A DNA stretch of 30,375 nt from CAYUNT01 sp964446285 (GTDB taxonomy: Bacteria > Sumerlaeota > Sumerlaeia > SLMS01 > CAYUNT01). The notes under the pieces are model-generated. The model saw nothing but the letters and a program-made list of their open reading frames with translations. It made no database searches and was not told the DNA's origin. Location of the stretch: NCBI GenBank assembly GCA_964446285.1, contig CAYUNT010000030.1, forward strand, positions 1 through 30,375, written 5' to 3'. Within the stretch, counting starts at the first letter, position 1. Each line of letters starts with the position of its first letter. This document shows, in pieces, positions 1 to 8,239 of this stretch. The translations under genes and the position numbers were made by a program.

Positions 1-52
1 ATCAAGACCTATGCGCCCCTTCTCGCCGCTTGAGGAAAAAACGCTACACTCC

Positions 53-148
53 AGAAAGTTACTGGCAGCAGGGGCATCTTGCCTGTGATTCCGGTGGCTT
101 GGGCGTCTCGCGCAGGATTTTTCCTGCACATTGAACAGTTCCTGCGGA
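53..148 (-). repeat. dispersed hairpin repeat, copy 1 (degenerate)
   Basis: On the minus strand this stretch matches the elements at 8561-8662 and 16944-17046, with the same order of blocks: a GAACAGTTCCTG-like end, GGCTTGGGCGTCTCGC, GTGATTCCGG, and GGGCAT..TTGCC. Compared with the other copies the central palindrome is decayed: CGCGCAGGA replaces CGCCCAAGG. It overlaps the 3' end and stop codon of the membrane protein gene at 59-1168. Alignment was by eye. Confidence 0.75.
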
Positions 149-1168
149 TCCACCCGGGGCGCTGCTGCTACCGCCGCCGCCGCAGGCCGGTTCCACAGGA
201 AGCGGGCGTTCGATAAACCGCCGGCGCGAGAAGTCCCATAGCCACGCGCACGCGGGCAGGCTCACCGCGATGTTTAGAAGCGTGGTCATCCAGCTGAGGA
301 CCAATTCCATGACTCCCTGTGAAACCCATATTCCCCCTTCCGAAGTGTCGCGTAAAAAGCGCCAGCGAACATCCGCAATCATGAGGAGTAAGGAGAAGGC
401 TTGCACAGCGTAGGACGCGAGGGATTGCGCCAGAATCGCTGCCACCACCCCCAGTAGCGGTCGGCGGATGCGCAACTGAATCGCCACAAGAATGTGAAAT
501 CCAAGCGCCACCATGAAAATTCTAGCGGCCCATTCGAGGGCAACCAACAGCAACATGTGTGCGAACGGGCGTGCGGCATGCCCGTAACCGGTAAGCAAAA
601 AGTGAATCAGGCTCCGATTCGACATGGTTTTATAGGGACTCGTCATGTCGGCGGAAAAATAGGCATACAGCGGATAAATGCAGCGGAAAACGTGGGAAAC
701 CAGAGGCAGCAAAATGGCTAGCGCGGCCCAATGCCCAGCCCAGGCATCGGCCAGAGACGCGCGCGAATTCGGCACGAGTTCTAATGGTTCGCGCAGCATC
801 GGCGTGGAAAGGAACTCGCGCAAACGCCTCGCCATCCAGATGGATAATAAAATCATCGGCGAGAAAATCGACAGAAGGGACGAGTATCCATTTACGAGCG
901 CGGTAAAGAGCGTTGGACTGCGCATCATGCCCGGCGGCGAAGACATCAGTGAAACCACCCATCGGTTCGACAGCCAATGAATGGCAAAGGTGGCGGCGTT
1001 GAGCAGCGCCAGAGTCGCGATCAGGCTCCACCAGGGACGCCGCCCCCAGAGAAATCGCATCAGGAGCATGTAAAACGGATTGTCGGCGCGTTCGCGCACG
1101 GCGCGCGCAATATGACGCAGTCCGGAGACAGAATGGCTCACGATGGGAATGGACATATCAGGGTTCAA
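59..1168 (-). CDS. multi-pass membrane protein of unknown function
   Basis: I do not recognise the family. The 369-residue product has about six hydrophobic stretches: roughly residues 46-66, 95-112, 145-160, 200-220, 222-260 and 295-315. Arg-rich loops separate them, which fits an integral inner-membrane protein. The N-terminal 45 residues are hydrophilic and basic, so there is no cleavable signal peptide. It lies 42 nt downstream of the deacetylase-like lipoprotein gene on the same strand and could be co-transcribed with it. The last 28 or so codons and the TAA stop fall inside a copy of a dispersed hairpin repeat also found at 8561-8662 and 16944-17046. The Cys-rich tail (ending RCPCCQ) is therefore probably repeat-derived rather than an ancestral part of the protein. 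Confidence is good that it is a gene and low for any role. Confidence 0.75.
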   Translation of the reverse strand: MNPDMSIPIVSHSVSGLRHIARAVRERADNPFYMLLMRFLWGRRPWWSLIATLALLNAATFAIHWLSNRWVVSLMSSPPGMMRSPTLFTALVNGYSSLLSIFSPMILLSIWMARRLREFLSTPMLREPLELVPNSRASLADAWAGHWAALAILLPLVSHVFRCIYPLYAYFSADMTSPYKTMSNRSLIHFLLTGYGHAARPFAHMLLLVALEWAARIFMVALGFHILVAIQLRIRRPLLGVVAAILAQSLASYAVQAFSLLLMIADVRWRFLRDTSEGGIWVSQGVMELVLSWMTTLLNIAVSLPACAWLWDFSRRRFIERPLPVEPACGGGGSSSAPGGSAGTVQCAGKILRETPKPPESQARCPCCQ

Positions 1169-1210
1169 TAATTACAGGCCTTGTCTGGGGCAAAAGGGGG
1201 CGCAAGAACA

Positions 1211-3448
1211 TCAAAAGATAAACTCGAAAATAGTCTGGCCTCCGGGCGGAATGTTGGCCCAGGCCGCCGCGTTTGTTCCGCTGATCCAGAAATTTACGCA
1301 GTCGCATCCATCGACCTTTGCCCCTTTGGGAAGCCGGGGTGGCGACTCAAAAGGCACCCACAACACGGTGGCGCCTTTTACTTCCGTCCGGCCCCGATTC
1401 ACCACGCGGACCTGCACGGAATCCAGATGATTTGTCTGTTCCATCTCCATAAAATATCTTTGCTCCCAGTAATCGGCCATTTCGGCCGGAAACGCATTCC
1501 AAATGCAAAATTTCGCATACAGAGACCTCCAGGTTTCGACCAAGAAATCCTGGTGGGCGGGGTCCGAGAGGTTTTCGATATGGCCCGACGTTATCACAGG
1601 AAATCCCCGGCGCAGCGTGCGTTCCGTGGCGGTTGTGTAGAGTTCGTGCGCAAAAATGGAGGAACTGGGGGAAATGCTGACGCCCGAGCCGATGATCCAA
1701 AGCGACTCTCCGCCCGGGGCGCAATATCGCACGCGCGCGTGGAAGAGGTCTTCTGAGCCGGGGGAGATGTTGGGATTGAAATCCCAAATCCGGTAACCCT
1801 GTTCGGCAAGCGCCTGGGCGAGCGGATAGCATCGCGAATATCCCGCGGCCTTGAAGTAGCGCTGCGGCCCCAGACCCGCCTCCTCGATTTCCGTCCGGAT
1901 GCGCTGCACCATGGACCAAACCCACTGGCGGTCGCTGGTGAACGCGCCCGATCCTTGTGAGGAGGTCGTGTTGAATTCCCACTGGTTCATGTAGTTTCGG
2001 CCGCCTGGCAGGTTCGCCGGGGCGTGATGAACGGCATGCGACTGAATGCTGAAAAAATCCCCGTATTCGTTGAGCCAGCGCTGATATAACGCCACATCCT
2101 CCGGATTCTTGCGAAGGTCGTTGAGCCCCTCGGCATAGGGCGATTCCGCCAGCGGCGCTGGCGTCGAGTAGTAGGGGTTGAAGTCATCGACGACGAGAAT
2201 CGTCTGCATTTTCATTTGCGGCAATGCGCTGTGGACCTTTTTGAAGTAAAAATCTTCCAGGTTTTTGTATGTCCTTTTCGCGATTTGCGGCGCGCCGTGG
2301 TCCGGTTTGATTTCGTCCGCCTGGAGGGCAAAAGCCGCCTGTCGCCCCGCGGGATACCATCCGAGGCAGGCCATTCCCGCCGGCCGGTTCGCGGGCGGGG
2401 GACCTAGCCGGCAGGAAAACGAGTGAACAAATGTTTCGCCGGGCGTGAGAAAAGGCCGGATTTTCGCCGCGTTCGCGCCGTCTCCCACCGTCAAATTGGC
2501 GAGAAAGCGGTCGGGAACCAGTTCGATGATGACTTTGCCCGGCAATCGCGACATTTGAACAGCGTGGTCGCTGATTCCCTGACTATCGAGCAGAATCTCG
2601 TGAGAATTCCCGCTGGCGCGAAAGCGAAGGCCAACCGGCCCGTCGAAAACCCCCGCAAATTTGCCCGGTTCTTTGGGCAATTCCAGCGGCTGCGATTCGC
2701 CTGTGGGAAAAAACACCTGCGCCTTGTCCAGCCCATAGCCTTCCGCGTAGATCATGGTTGGCGCAAGATATATGTGTTGCTTTCTAAGAATAAGCGGCGT
2801 CTTTCCGTTGTTTCGGATTTCAAGGCGCGTGTGGACGGTTGCGCCCATTTCGTGAGTCTGACGCACGAGGCGGAATTCGATTCCCGACGGCTGCATTTGC
2901 GCGGCGCCCGGATTCACGAAAGCCAGATCGAACCGGTGAATCGAGACTCTTTCCTTGCCGGCGGCGAGGATTCTCGCCTTTCCGCGCGGAATCAGCATGG
3001 CCGTGCATGTGGAGCCGCTTTCGTCTTCGGCCACATACTGGGGGGGCAGCCAGGTTTCATAGATCGGAGATTCCGAGCCTTTTTTTGTTTCCCATGCCAT
3101 GGAAAGAGCGGCGCGCTGGCGGTCGGCCACGTCCAGGTCCACGGTGTATGGCCCGGTTTCATAGCGCTTGGGGACTTGCGGCGCGGGAGAAGGCTGGGGA
3201 GCGGACGATGGTTTTGTCGGCGCGCCATGCGCGCTATGCGCGGCGGATGCGCTTTGGGTTGAGCGTCCGGAATTCTTCGCGGCGGACGATTTGCTGGATT
3301 TTTGCGTGTCTGAGGAATCCAGGCATCCGAAGGCCGCCATGGCGAATACGACGATCAGGAAGAACGAAGCCTGAACGGAGCGAAATCTCCAAGCGCGGGG
3401 ATGGCGCGAGGACATGGCGATTGTCTTTCTGGATAAGCGGCTATTCAT
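1211..3448 (-). CDS. secreted lipoprotein with NodB-like (polysaccharide deacetylase-type) domain
   Basis: The 745-residue product begins with a basic N-terminus, a hydrophobic core and a lipobox ending FGC (Cys about residue 42), so it is probably a lipoprotein. A Ser/Pro/Ala-rich linker follows (about 45-92), then a beta-rich region (about 95-390) of unknown type. The C-terminal half has the motif order of NodB-fold carbohydrate esterases: VVDDFNP (about 417-424, paired Asp), SHAVHH (about 466-471, metal-type His pair), KAAGYSR (about 531-537, where the family has its RPP motif) and TSGHIE (about 616-621). It is much larger and more divergent than typical deacetylases, so the substrate is unknown, and it may instead be a catalytically altered glycan-binding or hydrolase protein. 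An alternative ATG at 3415 gives a more typical 31-residue signal peptide. The membrane protein gene lies 42 nt downstream. Confidence 0.7.
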   Translation of the reverse strand: MNSRLSRKTIAMSSRHPRAWRFRSVQASFFLIVVFAMAAFGCLDSSDTQKSSKSSAAKNSGRSTQSASAAHSAHGAPTKPSSAPQPSPAPQVPKRYETGPYTVDLDVADRQRAALSMAWETKKGSESPIYETWLPPQYVAEDESGSTCTAMLIPRGKARILAAGKERVSIHRFDLAFVNPGAAQMQPSGIEFRLVRQTHEMGATVHTRLEIRNNGKTPLILRKQHIYLAPTMIYAEGYGLDKAQVFFPTGESQPLELPKEPGKFAGVFDGPVGLRFRASGNSHEILLDSQGISDHAVQMSRLPGKVIIELVPDRFLANLTVGDGANAAKIRPFLTPGETFVHSFSCRLGPPPANRPAGMACLGWYPAGRQAAFALQADEIKPDHGAPQIAKRTYKNLEDFYFKKVHSALPQMKMQTILVVDDFNPYYSTPAPLAESPYAEGLNDLRKNPEDVALYQRWLNEYGDFFSIQSHAVHHAPANLPGGRNYMNQWEFNTTSSQGSGAFTSDRQWVWSMVQRIRTEIEEAGLGPQRYFKAAGYSRCYPLAQALAEQGYRIWDFNPNISPGSEDLFHARVRYCAPGGESLWIIGSGVSISPSSSIFAHELYTTATERTLRRGFPVITSGHIENLSDPAHQDFLVETWRSLYAKFCIWNAFPAEMADYWEQRYFMEMEQTNHLDSVQVRVVNRGRTEVKGATVLWVPFESPPRLPKGAKVDGCDCVNFWISGTNAAAWANIPPGGQTIFEFIF

Positions 3449-3718
3449 CCTGGCATATTAACACGCGCTGCGCGTGGCGCGCTTGACGGAAATATGCCAT
3501 GAAGGCCGCTTATGGAACAGGCCGCGCCGCAAAACGATTGGGCGCCACTCGTTGAACAAGCGCAGGCGCTACAAGGAACGCATAGCGCGCCTTTTGCCTT
3601 TCCACCATCTCATTTGGATATATAGCGCCAGTGCAGTTTGGCTTCCAGCGGAAAATTGCACAGATTTCGCGGAGCGAGGAGTGAATCCCGTGGGTTCGTC
3701 GCCGCGCTATTTATTCCT

Positions 3719-4849
3719 TCAGGGCAGCGTGACGGGGTCTTCGAGGATCGTCAGACGGCCCGTGGTGGCGTCGAGTTCGGCCATCACGCCCATCGGAATC
3801 GTGGCGTTGTCGGCGACATGGCCGATCGGGAATTGTGTGACAACCGGATACCCCTTGTGAGCAAAATAGCGGTCGAAAATCTGTTCCAGCGTCAGGCTTT
3901 TCTCGGGTTCGTCCGATACGCACTTGCTCCACCGCCCGAGGATCGCACCGCGCAAATTGTTCAGCTTTCCGCCCATCTCGAGCTGCGACAGCATCCGGTC
4001 CACGCGGTAAGGTTTTTCGCCGACGTCTTCGAGGAACAGAATCGCATCGCGCGTGTCAATTTCGTAGGGCGTGCCCATAAGCGTGGCTACGAGCGAAAGA
4101 TTTCCGCCCACGAGCCGTCCGCGCGCCACGCCCGGCACAAGCGTCACGGGCTTCGTCGTCACCTCATCAAGCGCGTAGGTCCAGCCCGGCGCGAGGCGTG
4201 CGCCGCTCGCCGCATCGAAGTAGTTCGAGGCCAGAATCGCCCGCCAGTAATAGCGCCCGGCAAAGGGCTGCATCCCCGTTTCGCTCCCAAGCCCCCACAT
4301 CGGATTCGGGCTGTGGAACGTCACCCAATGGCATTTCCGATTGAGCGCGAGGTGAAGCGCGGTGATATCGCTGAATCCTGTGACGATCTTCGGCTGGCGC
4401 GCGATTTCGTTCCAATCGAGCTGGTCGAGGATGCGCGAAACGCCGTAGCCGCCTGTGCCGGAAATAACGGCCTTCACTTCCGGATCGCGAAAGGCGGCCA
4501 TGAGGTTCTCGACGCGCTCGTCGTCGGGGCCAGCTAAATCGCCATAGCGGTGATAGAGGTTCGGGGCCTCCTTGACTCGGAATCCCATTGCCTTGAGGCG
4601 TTCGGCGGCGCGCTGGATGCGCCCCGGGGGTTCGAGCGGCGAGGCGGGCGCCACAATGGCGATTGTGTCGCCGGGGCGCAAGGCGGGAGGCTTGATATAG
4701 GATGCGGAGGAAGGCGAGGAAAGGGAGGAAGGGGAGGAAGGGGAGGATGCGGCGGGAGAATCAGGAGTGGCGGGAGCAGGGTGAAGATTCATACAGGAAG
4801 CGAGAAAGAAGATGAAAAACATGGCAAAGACTTTGGAATACAGGCGCAT
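3719..4849 (-). CDS. LD-carboxypeptidase family protein (peptidase S66), lipoprotein
   Basis: This is a 376-residue member of the LdcA/MccF family, which cleaves the L,D-peptide bond of murein tetrapeptides or related peptides. The expected S66 landmarks are present: TGGYGVSRILD (132-142), the nucleophile elbow GFSD (Ser160), LFLEDVGE (Glu274) and the C-terminal GHVADNATIPMG (His344). These fit the Ser-Glu-His triad. Unusually, the protein starts with a lipoprotein signal (FFLASC, Cys19) and a Ser/Pro repeat linker (residues 31-50), whereas classical LdcA is cytoplasmic. The start at 4849 is supported by AAGGAG 6 nt upstream; the longer open frame upstream to 5266 lies antisense to the neighbouring gene and is not used. 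The gene diverges from the EEP-family lipoprotein gene across a very short spacer. Confidence 0.88.
   Translation of the reverse strand: MRLYSKVFAMFFIFFLASCMNLHPAPATPDSPAASSPSSPSSLSSPSSASYIKPPALRPGDTIAIVAPASPLEPPGRIQRAAERLKAMGFRVKEAPNLYHRYGDLAGPDDERVENLMAAFRDPEVKAVISGTGGYGVSRILDQLDWNEIARQPKIVTGFSDITALHLALNRKCHWVTFHSPNPMWGLGSETGMQPFAGRYYWRAILASNYFDAASGARLAPGWTYALDEVTTKPVTLVPGVARGRLVGGNLSLVATLMGTPYEIDTRDAILFLEDVGEKPYRVDRMLSQLEMGGKLNNLRGAILGRWSKCVSDEPEKSLTLEQIFDRYFAHKGYPVVTQFPIGHVADNATIPMGVMAELDATTGRLTILEDPVTLP
4681..4762 (-). repeat. low-complexity purine-rich tract encoding a Ser/Pro linker
   Basis: On the plus strand this is a run of GGAGGAAGG-type units. On the coding strand it reads as repeated Ser-Ser-Pro, forming a flexible linker between the lipidated Cys and the catalytic domain of the S66 peptidase. 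Its length is likely to vary by slippage. Confidence 0.6.
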
Positions 4850-4907
4850 GAATGGCTCCTTGCGCGGAGAAATGCGTCCGTTCCGATCAAATGGCGCGGC
4901 GCAAGGG

Positions 4908-5891
4908 ATGCAAGAGGAATTGCAGGCGGCAGGAGCAATATCGGCGGATGCGCGCCGGTCTTTGGGAGGCGCGCGCGGTCTTGCTTTTCTTGTTGCGGCC
5001 TTGCTTTCCGCCCTGCTGGCGCTTCTTGCGGGGTGCGGCGAAAACTGGACGCCGTTCGTGAGCGACCCGGATGCCGTCGAAGCGCAAGGCGGAGCGGGAG
5101 GAGCGGGCGGCGGGCGCATCCGCGCGGTAACATATAATATCCACGTCGGCAAAGGAATGGACGGACGGATTGATCTTGGGCGGATCGCGGGCGTTCTCAC
5201 GATGGACGGAATGCCAGACGTCGCGGGGCTGCAAGAGGTAGATCGCAACGTGACGCGCACGGGCAACGTGGATCAGTTCGAACGCCTCGAAGCGCTCTCG
5301 GGCATGAAGGGCGTTTTCGGCAAAAGCATCGACTTGCAGGGCGGCGAATATGGCATCGCGATTCTGACAAGCGGCGAGATTCTTGAATCGCGCCATGTTC
5401 TGCATCCTGTAGGCGAGGAATCCGAGCGGCGCAGCATGTTGATCGCGCGCATCCGGTCGAAGAACGGCGTGGAATTCTGGGCCATCAACACACACCTGGG
5501 CCTTGTGGCGGGCGACCGCGCCGCGCAGGTTCGCGCCATGATGGATGCCGCCGCCGCGCTGAACGGCCCGGTGCTCCTGATGGGCGATTTCAACAACGAG
5601 CCATCGAAGGAAGAGGATTCGCCCTATAGGGTATTGGATAAGCAATATATAGATTGCTGGAAATCGGCGAGAGAGAGCGAAATGCGCCCGGATGCCGGAT
5701 ACCCGAACTTCGCAAATTACGAAGGCGCGACATTCCGCAGCGATTTCCCGGACAAGCGGATTGATTTCATCTGGGCGCGGCGCGGCGACGGCTGGCGCGC
5801 CCGCCAAGCCTGGACGCGCGGCAGCCTGGCCTCGGATCATCTGCCGCTGTTTGCCGAGATTTCCTATTCGCCCTCTGCCAAAACCAATTAG
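4908..5891 (+). CDS. endonuclease/exonuclease/phosphatase family lipoprotein
   Basis: A 327-residue protein of the EEP superfamily (DNase I-like metal-dependent phosphoesterases). Visible motifs, in order: TYNIHVGKG (metal-binding Asn about 77), GLQEVD (Glu110), WAINTHLG, LMGDFNNEP, KRIDFIWAR and SDHLPLFAEI (catalytic His near the C-terminus). The set is complete, so it should be active. A hydrophobic segment ending LLAGC (Cys43) suggests a lipoprotein acting outside the cytoplasm, as in bacterial EEP enzymes that act on lipids, phosphosugars or extracellular nucleic acid; the substrate cannot be read from sequence. The start is uncertain: ATGs at 4812, 4848 and 4872 are in frame, but the first two overlap the divergent S66 gene and none has a strong ribosome-binding site. 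Confidence 0.85.
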   Translation: MQEELQAAGAISADARRSLGGARGLAFLVAALLSALLALLAGCGENWTPFVSDPDAVEAQGGAGGAGGGRIRAVTYNIHVGKGMDGRIDLGRIAGVLTMDGMPDVAGLQEVDRNVTRTGNVDQFERLEALSGMKGVFGKSIDLQGGEYGIAILTSGEILESRHVLHPVGEESERRSMLIARIRSKNGVEFWAINTHLGLVAGDRAAQVRAMMDAAAALNGPVLLMGDFNNEPSKEEDSPYRVLDKQYIDCWKSARESEMRPDAGYPNFANYEGATFRSDFPDKRIDFIWARRGDGWRARQAWTRGSLASDHLPLFAEISYSPSAKTN

Positions 5892-5983
5892 CAGGCAGGT
5901 TTCCGGCAAAGCCAGCGTGCTGGCAAGTCTATCTGACAAGGCCGGCTCCATAGCCCCATCACAATGCGCGGCTGTCCCGCCAA

Positions 5984-7822
5984 ATGTCTCTTGCGCCCCT
6001 TATGTCCTTTTTGTCCTTTGCGTCCTTTCGTTCTCAGGTGTCCCCAGGCTTTCACCGCCGGTTCATCCTGCTCGCGGCGCTGGCGGCGGCGCTGGCATGT
6101 CTGTTGCTCAACCGCTTTGTGCTCGGCGCGACGCCGCACGGATGGGACGCCGCGGCGTATTATTTCCAGGCGCAAATTTTCGCCTCGGGCCGCGTTGTGG
6201 CGCCGGGCACGCCGCTGATCGACTGTTTCTGGCTCGGGAATCTCGTGAACAGCGCCGCCAGCCGTTACGCGATGTATCCGCCCGGCTGGCCTGCGCTCCT
6301 GGCGGTGGCGATGGCGCTGCGGATTCCCGCGCTGGCCAATGCCGCAATGGCGGGCGTGTGCCTGGCCCTGACCTCGGCGCTGGCGGGGCGGATGTTTGGC
6401 GCGCGCGAGGGGCGGATTGCCGCGGCGCTGGCGCTCCTCTCGCCATTTTTCCTTTTCATGGGCGCGGATTTCATCGCCCACGCGGCGAGCGCGGCGGCCC
6501 TGGCGGCGATGTTGCTGGCAATGATGCGTTCGGTGGGCGCGGCGGAGCGGATGGAACAAAGGGATGCGCGCGAACGGGCGCAGAAGAGCGAGTGCGGAGC
6601 CTCGCGATCCCAGGACGCGGAACAGGCGGATGCGCGCAAATGGGCGCGGGCGCAATGGGCATGGGGAGCGGCGGCGGGAGCGGCTTGCGCGGTGGCGTTT
6701 TTGGTGCGGCCTTTCAGCGCGGCGCTCGGACTGGCCGGGGCCGCGTGGATCACTGCGTGGACCGTCTCGTGGCGTCCGGCGCGATGGTGGAGGCTCGCCG
6801 TGGTGTCGCTTCCGATTATGCTGGCAGCGGTTGGGATTTTCCTCGCGTATGACGCCGCCACCACCGGATCGCCGTGGATCACGCCGTATCGACGCGCGGT
6901 GCCGGACTTGAATCTCCTTGGGATGAAAGGCGAATTCCGCGCGAGCGTGTTCGCCAATCTCGCCGCAAACCTGCCGAAAGTCCTGCACGGACTGCACCGC
7001 TTCGTCTGGGGCGGCCCGCTGACGGACCTGTGGCCGCTCGCCGCGCTCATCCTGCTCGCCCCGCGCCGCCGCGAAACATGGGCGCTCGCTGGCGCAATCG
7101 CCATCTATTGCTTCGGACATTCGCTGTATTTTTATTTCGATTTCTATTATGGCCCGCGCATGATTTTCGAGACGATGCCCTGGGTTCTTGCCGCGGCGGC
7201 GGGCGGGATCGGGACGCTATGGGACCGCGCCGCGCGGTGGGATGCCAATGGAGGCGCTGGGGCGCGAGGGGCAGCAGCGAAGCAAGGCGCGAGTGCGGAG
7301 CCTCGCGATCCCACGGAGCCTCGCGATCCCACGGAGCCGCAATCAGATGAGGCGGATGCGCAGTCACGAATGGGCCGCATTGCCGTCACTTTGCTATACG
7401 GAATCTGCGTTTTGTGGATTCTGGCCGCCGCCTGGCCCGCACGGATTCGCTACTATGCGGCCAATTATTGCGGACAGGGCGGCGAATTGCTCCGCATCCT
7501 CAGCGAGGCGCAACTCGACGACGCGCTTGTCATTTTGCGCACGACAAACCCGACGGCGTTCGCCAACGTGAGCCATTTGAACGCGCCCGATCTCCGCGAA
7601 GGGCGCGTAGTGTTTGCGCGATATGTTCCCGGCCGCGTCGAAGCGTTGCGGGCCGCCTTTCCGCGTCGCGAAACCTGGATTCTCGATGTGGAATATAAGG
7701 AAATCCTTGGCGAAAACGAATATGCCGACCGTTTCCGCATCCTCACCTCCCGCTGGACCCCCCTCGCCGGGCAGGGCGCGGAACCCTACTCCTCCGCCTT
7801 TTCCGCGAGAAGCGGCCGATAG
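5984..7822 (+). CDS. GT-C type membrane glycosyltransferase (PMT/ArnT-like)
   Basis: This 612-residue polytopic protein has an N-terminal TM, then a first loop with HGWDAAAYYFQAQ, and then the YPPGWPALLAV segment seen in dolichyl-phosphate-mannose or undecaprenyl-phosphate-sugar dependent GT-C transferases (family 39/83-like). The loop Asp (WD) is the likely catalytic residue. About ten TM helices and a C-terminal soluble tail follow. It probably transfers a lipid-linked sugar to a cell-surface acceptor. Two hydrophilic inserts (about residues 189-225 and 422-465), rich in Ala, Arg, Glu and Asp, interrupt TM-connecting loops and share a DNA repeat. The start is unsure: ATG 5984 and 6002 lie in a degenerate TCCTTT repeat, and GTG 6038 just before the first TM is an alternative. 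Confidence 0.8.
   Translation: MSLAPLMSFLSFASFRSQVSPGFHRRFILLAALAAALACLLLNRFVLGATPHGWDAAAYYFQAQIFASGRVVAPGTPLIDCFWLGNLVNSAASRYAMYPPGWPALLAVAMALRIPALANAAMAGVCLALTSALAGRMFGAREGRIAAALALLSPFFLFMGADFIAHAASAAALAAMLLAMMRSVGAAERMEQRDARERAQKSECGASRSQDAEQADARKWARAQWAWGAAAGAACAVAFLVRPFSAALGLAGAAWITAWTVSWRPARWWRLAVVSLPIMLAAVGIFLAYDAATTGSPWITPYRRAVPDLNLLGMKGEFRASVFANLAANLPKVLHGLHRFVWGGPLTDLWPLAALILLAPRRRETWALAGAIAIYCFGHSLYFYFDFYYGPRMIFETMPWVLAAAAGGIGTLWDRAARWDANGGAGARGAAAKQGASAEPRDPTEPRDPTEPQSDEADAQSRMGRIAVTLLYGICVLWILAAAWPARIRYYAANYCGQGGELLRILSEAQLDDALVILRTTNPTAFANVSHLNAPDLREGRVVFARYVPGRVEALRAAFPRRETWILDVEYKEILGENEYADRFRILTSRWTPLAGQGAEPYSSAFSARSGR
5995..6034. repeat. degenerate TCCTTT tandem tract
   Basis: GTCCTTT-like units recur with a period of about 9-10 nt across this stretch at the proposed 5' end of the glycosyltransferase gene. 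Read as protein it gives a low-complexity MSFLSFASF segment, so it may be non-coding and the true start may lie downstream at 6038. Confidence 0.45.
6588..6612 (+). repeat. 25-nt repeat, copy A, inside the GT-C gene
   Basis: An identical 25-nt block recurs at 7289-7313 in the same gene. Copy A is read in the frame giving ECGASRSQ. In both places a related GGCGGATGCGC...AATGGGC block follows downstream, so the shared unit is longer and imperfect. Confidence 0.8.
7289..7336 (+). repeat. 25-nt repeat, copy B, with an 18-nt tandem duplication
   Basis: The first 25 nt equal 6588-6612, but here they are read in a different frame (ASAEPRDP). The 18-nt unit starting at 7301 is then repeated exactly at 7319-7336, giving the peptide EPRDPTEPRDPTE. 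The pattern points to DNA-level repeat insertion and slippage rather than a conserved protein motif. Confidence 0.8.
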
Positions 7823-7880
7823 TTCCTCTGCCAAGGCGGGCTATCGCCGGTCCATCGCCAATTCATCGGCTTAAAAGCAA

Positions 7881-7931
7881 GCGGCTGGCGCGAGGTGAGG
7901 CCTTTCCGCAGAAAGGATTCGCGCCAGCCGC
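7881..7931 (-). terminator. rho-independent terminator of rpsO
   Basis: A perfect 13-bp inverted repeat (7881-7893 with 7919-7931) encloses a nested CCTTTC/GAAAGG hairpin. On the minus strand the stem is followed by TTGCTTTTAAG, a T-rich tail, as expected for an intrinsic terminator 38 nt past the rpsO stop. On the plus strand no T-run follows, so it probably serves rpsO rather than the convergent glycosyltransferase gene. Confidence 0.75.
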
Positions 7932-7969
7932 CGCAATGCTGCCGTCTGGCTGGAGTTTTCGCTTCGGAA

Positions 7970-8239
7970 CTACTTGCGCAGGCCGAGGCGTTGAATCAGC
8001 GCGCGGTAACGATTGATGTCCTTCTTCTGCAGGTAGCTCAGAAGGGATTTGCGCTTGCCAACGAGTTTTAACAAGCCGCGTCGCGAATGATGATCTTTCT
8101 TGTGCGTCTTGAAGTGCTCGGTCAGCGTGCTGATGCGCTCGGAAAGGATGGCCACCTGAACTTCAGGCGAACCGGTGTCCTTTTCGTGCTTGCGGTGATC
8201 CGTAATCACCTGCTGTTTGCGGTCTTTCGTAATCGACAT
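7970..8239 (-). CDS. rpsO: 30S ribosomal protein S15
   Basis: The 89-residue product has the canonical S15 length and motifs: DTGSPEVQVAILSERI, LTEHFKTHKKDHHSRRGLL and RYRALIQRLGLRK. It binds 16S rRNA and organises the small-subunit platform. The ATG at 8239 is chosen because the S15 homology starts there and AGGAGG sits 8 nt upstream; the open frame continuing to 8515 is the untranslated leader. The gene looks like a stand-alone unit with its own promoter and terminator. The usual downstream partner pnp is not next to it. Confidence 0.97.
   Translation of the reverse strand: MSITKDRKQQVITDHRKHEKDTGSPEVQVAILSERISTLTEHFKTHKKDHHSRRGLLKLVGKRKSLLSYLQKKDINRYRALIQRLGLRK

Noticed and set aside
5888..7120. 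Minus-strand open frame of 410 codons
   Set aside because: Antisense to the GT-C gene; extremely Arg-rich and low-complexity, typical of a shadow frame.
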